DNA of 64,000 bases, from contig NZ_SHKI01000002.1 in the NCBI RefSeq assembly GCF_004217175.1, positions 673,000 through 736,999 on the forward strand. Direction: 5' to 3'. Numbering within the stretch: position 1 is the stretch's first letter; every line of letters starts with the position of its first letter. This document shows, piece by piece, positions 33,738 to 44,300 of this stretch. Under the pieces are notes generated by a model that did no database searches, had not been told where the DNA came from, and worked only from the letters and a program-made list of their open reading frames with translations. Source of the stretch: Leucobacter luti (GTDB lineage: Bacteria; Actinomycetota; Actinomycetes; Actinomycetales; Microbacteriaceae). A program made the position numbers and the translations under genes.

Positions 33738-36692
33738 ATGACGCAGAATTCACCGGTTGACTCGAACGCGGCAAAGCGTCCGGTTGCACCCGGCTCGATT
33801 GTGGTCGTTCGAGACATGGAGTGGTTGGTCACCGCCGTGGAGCCGAGCGCTGCTGGGCAGTTGGTTCATGTTCAAGGACTGTCTGAGCTCGTGCGGGACA
33901 CCACCGCGTCGTTCTATTCGGGGCTTGATCGGATCGAGCCGCTGGAGCCTGCTGAGGCGCGGGTGGTCGCGGATGATTCCCCCGGGTACCGGCGCGCGAA
34001 GCTGTGGTTGGAAGCGACGCTCCGGAAGACCCCGGTACCGCTGGGCTCTGACGCGTTGACGGTGTCAACCCAGATGCTGACGGATTCGCTCGGGTATCAG
34101 CGGGCGGCGGTGCGCCAAGCGCTGAGCCCGGAAATGCTGCGGCCCCGCATTCTGCTCGCCGACGCCGTGGGGTTGGGCAAGACCATTGAGATCGGAATGA
34201 TTCTCTCGGAACTCGTGCGCCGGGGGCGCGGCGAGCGCATTCTGATCGTCACGCCTCGGCACGTGCTCGAGCAGATGCAGCACGAGATGTGGACCCGGTT
34301 TGCGCTGCCTTTTGTGCGGCTCGACTCGGTAGGGATCCAGCGCGTGCGGCAGCAGTTACCGGCCACGCGCAACCCGTTCAGTATGTTCAAGCGGGCGATC
34401 ATTTCCATCGACACCCTGAAACAGGAAAAGTACCGTTCGCACCTCGCGAAGCAGCGGTGGGACGCTGTGGTGATTGATGAGTCGCACAACATCACCGGGA
34501 AGACGCTCAATAACCGGCTCGCGAAGACGCTCGCGCCCAACACCGAGGCGCTGATCCTCGCCTCAGCGACCCCACACAACGGGAAAGCGGAGTCCTTCGC
34601 CGAACTCATTCGTCTGCTCGAGCCCACCGCGGTGACCCCGGAGGGCGAGATCATCGAGGAGGAAGCCCGGCGACTCATCATTCGCCGCCACCGGTACAGC
34701 CCCGAGGTCGCCCGGGAAGTGGGGGCGGACTGGGCAGAGCGACTCAAACCGCAGCACCTGCTCGTGCCCGCGTCGCCAGCGGAGAATGCGGTGGCGGAGG
34801 AGCTAGCGAGTGTTTGGCTCTACCCGGGCGAAACAGGGTCCCCGTACTCTGGGGAGAACTCGGGGCTGTTCCCCTGGACCCTGGCCAAGGCGTTTCTGTC
34901 CTCCCCGGTTGCGCTCCTGGAGACGGTCGTGGAGCGGCGGAAGCGCTTGGGGGAGACCCTCTCCCACGAACAGCGTCGGGAGCGCGCCGCCCTGGACCGG
35001 CTGGAATCCCTCGCGGAGCGCGCGCTCGCCGAGCCCTCAGCAAAACTCGCTGAGCTGCTGCGCTACCTGAAGCAGATCAAGATTGGGCGCACCTCGCCGG
35101 AGCGCGTGGTGGTCTTCTCCGAACGCGTCGCGACTCTGAAATGGCTGCGCGAGCGCGTGCAAACGGAGCTGAAGCTCAAAGACGGGCAGGTCGCGGTGCT
35201 GCACGGCGGGCTGAGTGACGTCGAGCAACAGGAGATTGTCGAGAGCTTCAAACAGCAATCGTCGGAGATCCGGGTCTTGATCACCGGAGACGTGGCCTCG
35301 GAGGGCGTCAACCTGCACTCGCAGTGCCACGAACTGGTCCACTTCGATATTCCGTGGAGCCTGATTCGGATCCAGCAGCGCAATGGTCGGATCGACCGGT
35401 ATGGGCAGCGGCATCGCCCCCAAATCACCACGGTGCTACTTAAACTCAGTAATGAGCATTTCTCGGGTGACCTGCGCGTGTTCAAACGACTTGTTAAACG
35501 AGAGCATGAGTCTCATAAAGCCCTTCGGGACGCAGCATGGCTATTGGGTAAGCACAGTGTTGCGGCCGAGGAAGACGCAATCATGCGGGAGCTCGCCCGC
35601 GGAACCGACGTCGAAGACATCGTGCCGACGATCGACGAGTCGATTGCGAGCCAAGACAGCGTTGCCGGGCTTCTGGCGCGCCTTGCGGCCGGTGGCGGTG
35701 CTGTCGCTCACGAAACGGGAGCAACGCGCGTCGAACCGGGGGAAGACGCGGAGACGCTTACATTGCCGCTGGACGGTGGCGCTGCGGCTGAGACCGGCCT
35801 GTTCGGGGCACGCGTCGATTTCCTCCGTGAGGCGCTGATCGAGGTGTACGCGGATCCCGGAACGCGTGCGCAAAGCGATGGTGGCGGGGGTGTTAGCTGG
35901 ACGGAGCAACTTGCGCACGGCACGGTCTCGCTGGCCCCGCGTCCAGATCTGATGCAGCGGCTCAGCGTCCTGCCACAGAGCTACCTCAGCGAACGACGGG
36001 TGCGCGAGAAACTCCAGCTGGCGGTGACGGAGCGTCGCGCACGCGCTGTGCTGCTCGAGGCGATCCACAACCCGGCGGAGCACTCGCTCTGGCCTGAGGC
36101 GCACTTCCTCGGGCCACTGCACCCGGTGCTCGACTGGGCGGCAGACCGCGCGCTCGGACGCCTGGGCCGCAACGAGGTGTTCTCCGTGCAGGCTGATGTG
36201 GACGCCGTCACCGTGCTGCTCGTGGGCACCCTGACTGACGGCCGCGGCCGCACCGTTGCCGCCTCTTTCATGACCGTCGAGTACCACGATCCCGACGCGT
36301 CGACCTACGGCATGATCCAGGTGTACGAGAACGCGCGCGCCGCACTCGCCGCCTGCGGGCTTGACGGGCCGCTCGTCAACCGTGGCACCACCGCCCCGTC
36401 TCCTGCGATTCAGCGACTGATCGCGCCCGCCGTGCACAGCGCGGGCCAGCACATGGGGGTCCTCGCGCGCGCAGCGGCCGACGACGTGAATGCGCGGGTC
36501 AGCGAGTGGTCGGCTCGTGTCGACGCGTGGCAGGACACCGCGGCCACGCTTACTCAGCTGCACGGCTTGCGCAGCCGACGCGTCACCGTCGCCGAGGAAC
36601 AGGAACTCGCCGAGTCGATGCGTCCGCGCCAAACACTCGTGCGCCCCCTGCTGGTTGTGGTTCCGGCGGGCCCCGCCGGGGAGGAGATCTAA
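33738..36692 (+). CDS. drmD: SNF2/RapA-like helicase, DISARM DrmD type
   Basis: 984-aa SF2 DNA translocase. Walker A AVGLGKT (Lys148), Walker B DESH (247-250), SATPHNGK motif III, and motifs V-VI GDVASEGVNLHSQ...QQRNGRIDRYGQ (about 520-557) mark the RapA/SNF2 group that includes DrmD of class 1 DISARM, a restriction-methylation defence against phage. The N-terminal PGSIVVVRDMEWLV stretch is typical of DrmD-like proteins; the C-terminal third is not recognised. ATG 33738 has AAAGGA 10 nt upstream; GTG 33708 is an alternative. The next gene starts directly after the stop, in a four-gene coupled operon. A short patch at about 35420-35570 has lower GC than the rest. Confidence 0.8.
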   Translation: MTQNSPVDSNAAKRPVAPGSIVVVRDMEWLVTAVEPSAAGQLVHVQGLSELVRDTTASFYSGLDRIEPLEPAEARVVADDSPGYRRAKLWLEATLRKTPVPLGSDALTVSTQMLTDSLGYQRAAVRQALSPEMLRPRILLADAVGLGKTIEIGMILSELVRRGRGERILIVTPRHVLEQMQHEMWTRFALPFVRLDSVGIQRVRQQLPATRNPFSMFKRAIISIDTLKQEKYRSHLAKQRWDAVVIDESHNITGKTLNNRLAKTLAPNTEALILASATPHNGKAESFAELIRLLEPTAVTPEGEIIEEEARRLIIRRHRYSPEVAREVGADWAERLKPQHLLVPASPAENAVAEELASVWLYPGETGSPYSGENSGLFPWTLAKAFLSSPVALLETVVERRKRLGETLSHEQRRERAALDRLESLAERALAEPSAKLAELLRYLKQIKIGRTSPERVVVFSERVATLKWLRERVQTELKLKDGQVAVLHGGLSDVEQQEIVESFKQQSSEIRVLITGDVASEGVNLHSQCHELVHFDIPWSLIRIQQRNGRIDRYGQRHRPQITTVLLKLSNEHFSGDLRVFKRLVKREHESHKALRDAAWLLGKHSVAAEEDAIMRELARGTDVEDIVPTIDESIASQDSVAGLLARLAAGGGAVAHETGATRVEPGEDAETLTLPLDGGAAAETGLFGARVDFLREALIEVYADPGTRAQSDGGGGVSWTEQLAHGTVSLAPRPDLMQRLSVLPQSYLSERRVREKLQLAVTERRARAVLLEAIHNPAEHSLWPEAHFLGPLHPVLDWAADRALGRLGRNEVFSVQADVDAVTVLLVGTLTDGRGRTVAASFMTVEYHDPDASTYGMIQVYENARAALAACGLDGPLVNRGTTAPSPAIQRLIAPAVHSAGQHMGVLARAAADDVNARVSEWSARVDAWQDTAATLTQLHGLRSRRVTVAEEQELAESMRPRQTLVRPLLVVVPAGPAGEEI

Positions 36693-39600
36693 GTGTCTGA
36701 CGCGTTCATTATCGGTGAGGACTGGATCAGCGAGCACTTCTTCACGACGGACGCTAAGTCGCAGTCGTTCGGTGCCGAGGTGCTGTCACGCCGCAAAGAA
36801 TGGGATGGCCACGCCGACGAGGGGCTCGCCTCCGTGCGCCAGTCGGTGCTCGGTGTCCGCGAGCGGCTGGTGCGGGAGCTCGCGCTGCTTGAGGAGGGGG
36901 CCGGGGCGCAGGCGGTGGTGGAGTCGGTCTACGAGCCGCTTCGCATGGCACTGGGCTACGCCGGCGGCGGAGCGAGCGAACGTGTCTCGGGGCCGCTGCG
37001 GTTGCTGAGTCCCGCGGGCGAAGAACTCCCCGCACTCGCGCTGATCGAGGCGCGGCCCGTGGCCGCCGTCGATGAACTGCTCGAAAAGCACGAGCCGACC
37101 CTTCGGGAGCCGTACCACCCGGAAGATGACGAGAACCACCCGATCGAGTCGGTCTCCCGGCTGCTCTCCCACCTGTTCGTCGCCGACGACGCCCCGGCGT
37201 TCGCGCTGGTGTTTGCGGGCGGCCGCATGCTGCTGGCGGAGCGCGAGCGCTGGGCGGAGGGGCGCTACCTCGGGATTGATCTGCAGCTGGCACTCGACCG
37301 CAACGAGACGAAGCGCGCGGGCGAGCTCGACCGCCTCATCGCCTGCGTGAGCGCGGAAGCACTGCTCCCGCGGGCGGACGGCGAGACCTGGTGGGCCCGC
37401 GTACTCGAAGAGTCGATCAAGCACACCGTCGGGGTGTCCCAGGACCTCCGGGACGGCGTGCGTGAGTCGATCGAGATTCTCGCGAACGAGGTTGTCGCGC
37501 GCCGGCGGGAGCTCGGACTGGCACCGCTCCCGGCAGACCAGGCACCGGTGCTCGCCACCCAAACCCTGCGCTACCTGTATCGAATCCTGTTCCTGCTGTT
37601 TGCCGAGGCCTCCCCGGAGCTGGGCGTACTCCCGGCGCAGGCGAGCACCTACGAAGAGGGCTACAGTCTCGACCGGCTCCGCGAGCTGCTGCAGGTTGAG
37701 CTCAGCCACGGTGCCGCACAGGGCACCCACCTGTACGAATCGCTTGGCCTGCTGTTCCGGCTGGTCGAACAGGGGTACCACCCCGAGACCGACGAGGACG
37801 CGACGAGCGACGAGGGCCTGACCTTCCACAGCCTCCGCGCAGACCTCTTTCGCCCGGCCGCGGTCGCATTGATCGACGAGGTCGGACTGGGTGACAGCCA
37901 GCTGCAGCGCGTGCTCACGAATCTGCTCCTCACGAAGCAGAAATCGGGCAGCGACCGCGGCTACATTAGCTACGCAAACCTCGGGATCAACCAGCTGGGA
38001 TCCGTCTACGAGGGCCTCATGTCGTACTCCGGGTTCTTCGCCGAGACGGATCTCTACGAGGTGGCAAAGGGCGGGGACTCCGGCAAGGGATCGTGGGTGG
38101 TGCCCGTGGCCAGGTCCCACGATATCGAGCCGAATGACTTTGTCCGCGAGCGGGAGCCTGACACGGGTGAGGAGCGTCCCGTGCTGCACCCGGTCGGCAG
38201 CTTCGTCTACCGGCTCGCGGGGCGGGAGCGTCAGCAGTCGGCGTCCTACTACACGCCCGAGGTACTCACCCGTTTCACCGTGTCGCAGGCGCTCGCTGAG
38301 CTCCTCGATCAGGACGGCCAGACGACGGCTGCCGACGATATCCTCACGCTGCGTATCTGCGAGCCCGCGCTGGGCTCCGGCGCATTCGCCATTGAGGCGG
38401 TGCGCCAGCTCGCCGCGGAGTACCTGAGCCGCAAGCAGGAGGAGACGGGGCAGCGAGTCGACCCCGACAACTACCCGCAGGAGCTGCAGCGCGTGAAGGC
38501 CTCGCTCGCGCTGCACCAGGTGTACGGCGTGGACCTGAACTCGACCGCGGTCGAGCTCGCCGAGATCTCGCTCTGGCTCGACACGATGGTCGCGGGGCTG
38601 AACGCCCCCTGGTTCGGGCTCCACCTGAAGCGTGGCAACTCGCTGATCGGTGCGCGGCGGGCAGTCTACTCGATGCAACAGATCGAGACCAAGAGCTGGC
38701 TGAAGGCCGTCCCCCGAGACGTGCCAGTGGCCGAGCTCGCCGAGAACCTGGCCTCCGGCCGACTCAGCAGCGGGACCTCCGGGGCCGTGCACCACTTCCT
38801 CCTCCCGGCGGCCGGCTGGGGGAGCGCAGCTGGCGCGAAGGAGGCGAAAGTGCTGGCCCCGGACGCCGCCAAGGCGCTTGCCGCGTGGCAGCGTTCCACC
38901 GCGGTGAAGCCCACGCCGAAGCAGCTGAAGCAGCTGCGCAACCTCAGCTCTCGCGTCGAAAAGCTCTGGCAGCTGTCGCTGCGCCGGCTCGAGATCGCCG
39001 AGGACGAGGTGCGCCGCGCGATCCCGCTCTGGGGGCAGGCCGAGCAAGCCAGGGTAGACGGCGCACGCGCCGTGACCCGGGAAGAGATCGAGCGCAAGCT
39101 GGGCGAGCCGGCCGGGGCGTATCAGCGGCTGCGCCGGGTTATGGATGCGTGGAACGCGCTCTGGTTCTGGCCGCTCACGGACACCCTCACCGACCGGGTC
39201 TCGCCCCCGAGCATGGACGAGTGGCTGGCCGGTCTGCGGGCCCTGCTCGGCGAACACACTGAGATCAGCGGTGCCGCGGCCAAACACGGCCAAACCACCC
39301 TCGCCACGGAGGCCAGCGGCTGGGAAGAATTGAACGACCTGGAGATTGACGACCTCGCGTTCGCAGCCGCCTCATCAATTCCGCAGGCGCTGCGGGAGCA
39401 CCCGTGGCTCGCCGTCACCGAGCGGATCGCGGCGCAGCAGGGCTTCTTCCACTGGGAGCTCGACTTCGCGACCGTGTTCGCCCGCGGCGGCTTCGACCTG
39501 CAGGTGGGCAACCCGCCCTGGGTGCGGCCGGACTTCGACGAGACAGCTTCGCTCGCCGAACACGATGTGTGGTGGGCTTTGAATCCCAAACCTGCTATGG

Positions 39601-41354
39601 AAGAAGCGACGTCTCGAAAGCAGCAGACGCTCGCAGAGGGTGCCGCCGAGCGTGCGTTCCTGGATGATCTCACTGGCGTCATCGGGACCCGAGAATCCGT
39701 TTCCCACGTCACCAGATTCCCGATGCTGTCGGGGCTTCGACCGGATCTCTATCGCTGCTTCATGGAGCAGACCTGGCGTAACAATGCGACATCGGGAATC
39801 GTTGGGCTCATCCACCCGGAGACCCACTTCACGGACGAGAACGCTGGGCTGCTGCGCGGTTCAACCTATCGGAAACTACGACGGCACTGGCAATTCATCA
39901 ACGAACTCAGCCTGTTTGAGATTCACCACCTTGTTTCATATGGAGTGCATATCTACGGGGCCGAATCCGTAGTCGGGTTCGACATGGCCACCTCGTTGTA
40001 TCACCCGGAAACCGTTACGCGCTCCTATGCCCACTCCGGCGAAGGTGCAGAGCCAGGCCTCAAAGACGGCAGCGGGAACTGGGACCAGTCGCCGCATAGG
40101 AACCGGATTATTCGAGTGACCGAGGACACGCTTAGGACGTGGCACGCGATTCTTGAGGGAGCAACCGTGCCGCCAGCAAACACACGCATGGTGTACGCCG
40201 TAAATGAGGCCACCGCTCAGGTTCTCGATAAACTCTCGAAAGCCCCTCGACTCGGGCAGCTTCCTTTAGAGACCTCGCAGGGGTGGAACGAAACCACAGA
40301 TTTTAAGGCCGGGTTCTTTGAGAAGCGCTGGGGCCCAGCCGATTCCTGGGACGAAGCGATTTTGCAGGGCCCCCACCTGTTTGTCGGGAATCCGTTCTAT
40401 AAGGCTCCGAACTCGACCATGCGGAATAACTCTGACTGGTCAGCGGTCGATCTCGAAACCTTGGCCCCGGATGCGCTCCCGGTGACGGCCTACAAGCCAG
40501 CTGCCGAACGGCAACGCTACGACGCGGCGTACACCCACTGGGGCGACGACCGGGTGCCGGCGCGCGACCACTACCGGATCGCCTGGCGAAACATGGCGGC
40601 AAACACTGGCGAGCGTACCCTGATTCCAGCGATCATCCCGCCGGGTGCTGCACAGATTAACGCGGTAACCGCGCTCGGTTTCAAAGCGGGAAAGCATGCA
40701 GAGCTTCTTGAGCTTTCTGGGAGCCTGAGCAGCCTACTTAACGACTTCCTGATTCGATCTGCCCCGAAATCTACGATCACTGCGAAGACGATTATGCGGC
40801 TTGCGCATCCAACGGGCGCACCGCTGGGTCTGGAGCTGAGCCTCCGGGCGTCTTTGCTGAACTCGCTGACGCAGGAGTACGGTGCATTGCACGGTGCACT
40901 GAAACGCGGCTCAACCTGCACTGATTGGGCTGGCGGTATCGAATACTTGGGACGTCAGTCTTTGCTTTCGAGAACTGGACCTTGGGGCATGGATACACCA
41001 TTGCGTCGCGATTCTGATCGATACCAGGCTCTCGTCGAGATTGACGCCATTGTCGCCCTGCGATTAGGAGTCACGGCCGACGAACTCTGCACCATCTACC
41101 GCACCCAGTTCCCGGTGCTGTATGGCTACGACCGCAACGCGTATTTCTACGACGCAAATGGGCGATTGGTCCCCAAGGGGGTGCTCGCAATCTGGAAGAA
41201 GCGCGGCGACGCAATCACGGAGATGGAGCGGACCGAGACGAACGCGAGCGGCTACACGTACGTCTACGAGCTCCCGTTTATTACCCTGGACCGGGAGGCC
41301 GACATGCGGCAGGCGTACGCGCACTTTGAGCGGGTCCTGGAGGAACGCTCGTGA
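36693..41354 (+). CDS. Large Eco57I/DrmMI-like N6-adenine DNA methyltransferase
   Basis: 1553-aa methyltransferase, probably the modification and specificity subunit of the operon. AdoMet motif I CEPALGSGAF (residues 556-565) is preceded by the typical YYTPEVLTRF segment, and the catalytic motif IV NPPW (940-943) marks an N6-adenine (or N4-cytosine) gamma-class enzyme. About 375 residues separate motifs I and IV, a large insert. The N-terminal 500 residues resemble type IIG-like enzymes, but no clear PD-(D/E)XK triad is seen. The C-terminal part (from about 960) is the likely target-recognition region and is visibly less GC-rich. GTG 36693 directly follows the TAA of the helicase gene, with GGGGAGGAG upstream. 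Confidence 0.82.
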   Translation: MSDAFIIGEDWISEHFFTTDAKSQSFGAEVLSRRKEWDGHADEGLASVRQSVLGVRERLVRELALLEEGAGAQAVVESVYEPLRMALGYAGGGASERVSGPLRLLSPAGEELPALALIEARPVAAVDELLEKHEPTLREPYHPEDDENHPIESVSRLLSHLFVADDAPAFALVFAGGRMLLAERERWAEGRYLGIDLQLALDRNETKRAGELDRLIACVSAEALLPRADGETWWARVLEESIKHTVGVSQDLRDGVRESIEILANEVVARRRELGLAPLPADQAPVLATQTLRYLYRILFLLFAEASPELGVLPAQASTYEEGYSLDRLRELLQVELSHGAAQGTHLYESLGLLFRLVEQGYHPETDEDATSDEGLTFHSLRADLFRPAAVALIDEVGLGDSQLQRVLTNLLLTKQKSGSDRGYISYANLGINQLGSVYEGLMSYSGFFAETDLYEVAKGGDSGKGSWVVPVARSHDIEPNDFVREREPDTGEERPVLHPVGSFVYRLAGRERQQSASYYTPEVLTRFTVSQALAELLDQDGQTTAADDILTLRICEPALGSGAFAIEAVRQLAAEYLSRKQEETGQRVDPDNYPQELQRVKASLALHQVYGVDLNSTAVELAEISLWLDTMVAGLNAPWFGLHLKRGNSLIGARRAVYSMQQIETKSWLKAVPRDVPVAELAENLASGRLSSGTSGAVHHFLLPAAGWGSAAGAKEAKVLAPDAAKALAAWQRSTAVKPTPKQLKQLRNLSSRVEKLWQLSLRRLEIAEDEVRRAIPLWGQAEQARVDGARAVTREEIERKLGEPAGAYQRLRRVMDAWNALWFWPLTDTLTDRVSPPSMDEWLAGLRALLGEHTEISGAAAKHGQTTLATEASGWEELNDLEIDDLAFAAASSIPQALREHPWLAVTERIAAQQGFFHWELDFATVFARGGFDLQVGNPPWVRPDFDETASLAEHDVWWALNPKPAMEEATSRKQQTLAEGAAERAFLDDLTGVIGTRESVSHVTRFPMLSGLRPDLYRCFMEQTWRNNATSGIVGLIHPETHFTDENAGLLRGSTYRKLRRHWQFINELSLFEIHHLVSYGVHIYGAESVVGFDMATSLYHPETVTRSYAHSGEGAEPGLKDGSGNWDQSPHRNRIIRVTEDTLRTWHAILEGATVPPANTRMVYAVNEATAQVLDKLSKAPRLGQLPLETSQGWNETTDFKAGFFEKRWGPADSWDEAILQGPHLFVGNPFYKAPNSTMRNNSDWSAVDLETLAPDALPVTAYKPAAERQRYDAAYTHWGDDRVPARDHYRIAWRNMAANTGERTLIPAIIPPGAAQINAVTALGFKAGKHAELLELSGSLSSLLNDFLIRSAPKSTITAKTIMRLAHPTGAPLGLELSLRASLLNSLTQEYGALHGALKRGSTCTDWAGGIEYLGRQSLLSRTGPWGMDTPLRRDSDRYQALVEIDAIVALRLGVTADELCTIYRTQFPVLYGYDRNAYFYDANGRLVPKGVLAIWKKRGDAITEMERTETNASGYTYVYELPFITLDREADMRQAYAHFERVLEERS

Positions 41355-44300
41355 GCGCGCTGCTGCCCAGCACCCAGGCTGACGGGATCCGTGCGGGGCT
41401 GATCCACTACCTGGGCACGGCATTCGCGCTGTCGAGTCGGCCAGAACGGGAGGAGCTTGAACGCTTCCTCACCCACCCGGAGCGGGGGATTTTCCGGGGC
41501 CCGTACGTGCGGCTGCGCACCCCGTTCCAGCCTGCCGCGGACGGCTGGCGCGAGGAGCTGGAGTGGTACGAGGGGCACCCGCCGTATGGGCATCAGGCGC
41601 AGGCGTTTGCTCGGCTGAGCAGCGCGAACCTCAGCGCCGAGAAGCCGCGGCCGCTGCCGACCCTGGTCACCACGGGGACAGGATCGGGCAAGACGGAGGC
41701 CTTCCTCGCGCCGATCCTGGACCACGTGCTGCGCGCCAAACGTGCGGGCGAGCGCGGCATGAAGGCGCTGATCCTGTACCCCATGAACGCGCTGGCAAAC
41801 GACCAGGCGCGGCGTTTGACGGAGCTCATCACGGGCTCGGCCGCACTCGGGGGGATCCGTGCCGCCCTGTTCACCGGGCAGGCGGGCCCGGAGCGCTCTC
41901 GGGTGAGCGAGGCCGGCTTGATCACCGACCGGGCGGTGATCCGCGAGGAGGCCCCGGATATCCTGCTCACCAACTACAAGATGCTCGACCAGCTGCTGCT
42001 GCGGACCCAGGACCAGCAGCTCTGGGTGCAGAGCGCGACGAGCTTGCGCTACCTGGTGCTCGACGAATTTCACACCTACGACGGGGCTCAGGGCACAGAT
42101 GTAGCGATGCTGCTGCGGCGGCTCGGGCTCGCGCTCAAGCGGCACTGGCCTGATGCGGACCCCGATATTGACGGTGCGGCGCGAGCCCGACCGCTGGGGC
42201 TGCTCACACCCGTGGCCACCTCGGCGACGCTCGGCGATAAGGGCGACCCCGCGGCGATGCTCGATTTTGCTCACACGGTGTTCGGTGAGACCTTTGCCGC
42301 AGACGCGGTGGTCACGGAGACACGCACCTCGGTCTCGGAGTGGGCCGGCGACGGTGCCACCCAGATCGCCGCGCACGGACTGCGGGAGCGGCCCCTGACG
42401 GTCGCGGACGTGCGAAAACTGAATAAAGCGGCCGAGGCCATCGCGGCGAGTCCGTCGCTTGACGGGCTGGGGACGCTGGTGTGGGGCACCCTCTACGCGG
42501 GTTGGACAGCGGAGCACGCGCGTCTGCTTGATGCCGATGCCGAGAACGGGTCCGCCGAGTTCGGCGCAGTACTGAGCCGCGGTCACTCGATCGTGCGGCA
42601 GCTTGCCGAAGACGCGGAGCAGTCGGTCGCGGTGCAAGACCTCGCGGACCGACTGCTGTCGCGACAGCTCGGAGACCTGACGGGGGAAGACGACCGGGAC
42701 GAACTCGCACAGGGCTTCGTGAGCCACGTGCTCGCCGCGCTCAGCCAGGTGCGGGCCGCCGCCGGGCGGGCGGCGCTCTCGGTGGATCTGCACCTGTGGA
42801 CCCGGGCGCTGACCCGCGTGAACCGCTTCGCGGCACCCGAGCCCCGCTTTGTGTGGGACGATGACGGCCCGGCCGAGGAGACCGAGGTCATTGACCCGTT
42901 TGAAGCCGAGGGGAGACCGCAGTTTCCGGCGCTCTACTGCCGACACTGCGGGCGCAGCGGGTGGGGCGTGCAGCTGGCCCCTACCGGTACAGATCTCGAC
43001 ACTGACGACACGGCGATCCGTAAGAACCACCTCGGTGGGGACGGGCGATTCCGCGCTCTGTTGTTTGCCCCGCAGGAGGCGGACTATGCACACCCGGCGG
43101 ACACGAGTCTCGCACCCGAGGAGGTCGAGGGGCTGCGGTGGTTCTGGCCGGCGGAGCGGAAGCTGCTCGCCGAGACACCGGACCTGAACGGACCCGACGT
43201 GCAGCAGGGCAACGTACTGCCGGTGCTCGCACTCGGCGGAGAACACGCGGACGATCGTTCGCGGGACGACGAGTGCCCCTCCTGCGGCAAAATCGACGGC
43301 GTTCGCTTCCTCGGCAGTGCGATCGCGACCACGCTGTCGGTCGCGGTGACCACGGTGTTTGGGGACGCCGCGCTCGACAGTGCCGAGAAGAAGGCGCTCG
43401 TCTTCACCGACAGCGTGCAGGATGCGGCGCACCGCGCTGGATTCGTGCAGAGTCGCTCACACGTGTTCAGCTTGCGCAACGCGATTCGTGACGCGATCGG
43501 GACGGACGCCGCGACGCTGGAGACCGTACTCGACCAGCTCCTCGCCCAGGCCGGGGATGATGCGTTTCGGCGGTATCGGCTGCTCGCGCCCGAGCTTCCC
43601 GAGCGGGAGGCCTTCCGGCCGTTCTGGGCGCAGGAGACGCTGCGGCGCGTCCCGCCCGCGACAATGCGGCTGGTGAAGAAGCGCCTGCTCTTCGACCTCG
43701 CGATGGAGTTCGGGCTGCAGTCCCGGGTTGGGCGCACCCTGGAAATGACGGGTAGCGTCGCGGCGCAGGTCGACGCGGGCCCACCGACCTCGCTCGAGGC
43801 TGTCGCGCGTACCGTGCTCGAGGGCTTCACCCGCTCCGCGACGCTGGACGACGACGAACCGCCGCAGCTCCGCAGCGAGACCGTGGTGCGCTGGGTGCGC
43901 GGCGTGCTCGAACGAATGCGCGAGCGGGGCGCGATCGCGCACCCCTGGTTCGATAGTTATATCCAACACGACGGTTCGCGGTGGCAGGTCTGGGGCGGCC
44001 GGCCACGTGGAGAGGGCATGCCGGCGTTTCCGAAGGGGCGTGAGGCACCGGGCTTTCCCCGCGTCGGCGGGAGCGCCCGGGAGGGCTCGGACAGCCAGCG
44101 CACCCACCTCGATGTGGTGACCTCCTCCCAGAGCTGGTTCGCGCTGTGGGCGAAGAAGGTGCTCCGTGTCACCCCCGGTGATGGCGCGACGCTCTCAAAG
44201 CTGCTCCTCGCGGAGCTCGCGAAGCAGCGCCTGATCGAAGCGGCCAGCATCGGGGGGACCGGCGCCACCGCGTACCTGCTGAATCCAGATCAGATCGTGG

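Noticed and set aside
36786..39293. An 835-codon minus-strand open frame across the methyltransferase gene
   Set aside because: Antisense shadow of a gene with clear AdoMet and NPPW motifs; no recognisable family in the shadow.
41264..43432. A 722-codon minus-strand open frame across the start of the giant helicase gene
   Set aside because: Antisense of the helicase N-terminus with no domain; the plus strand carries Walker motifs.
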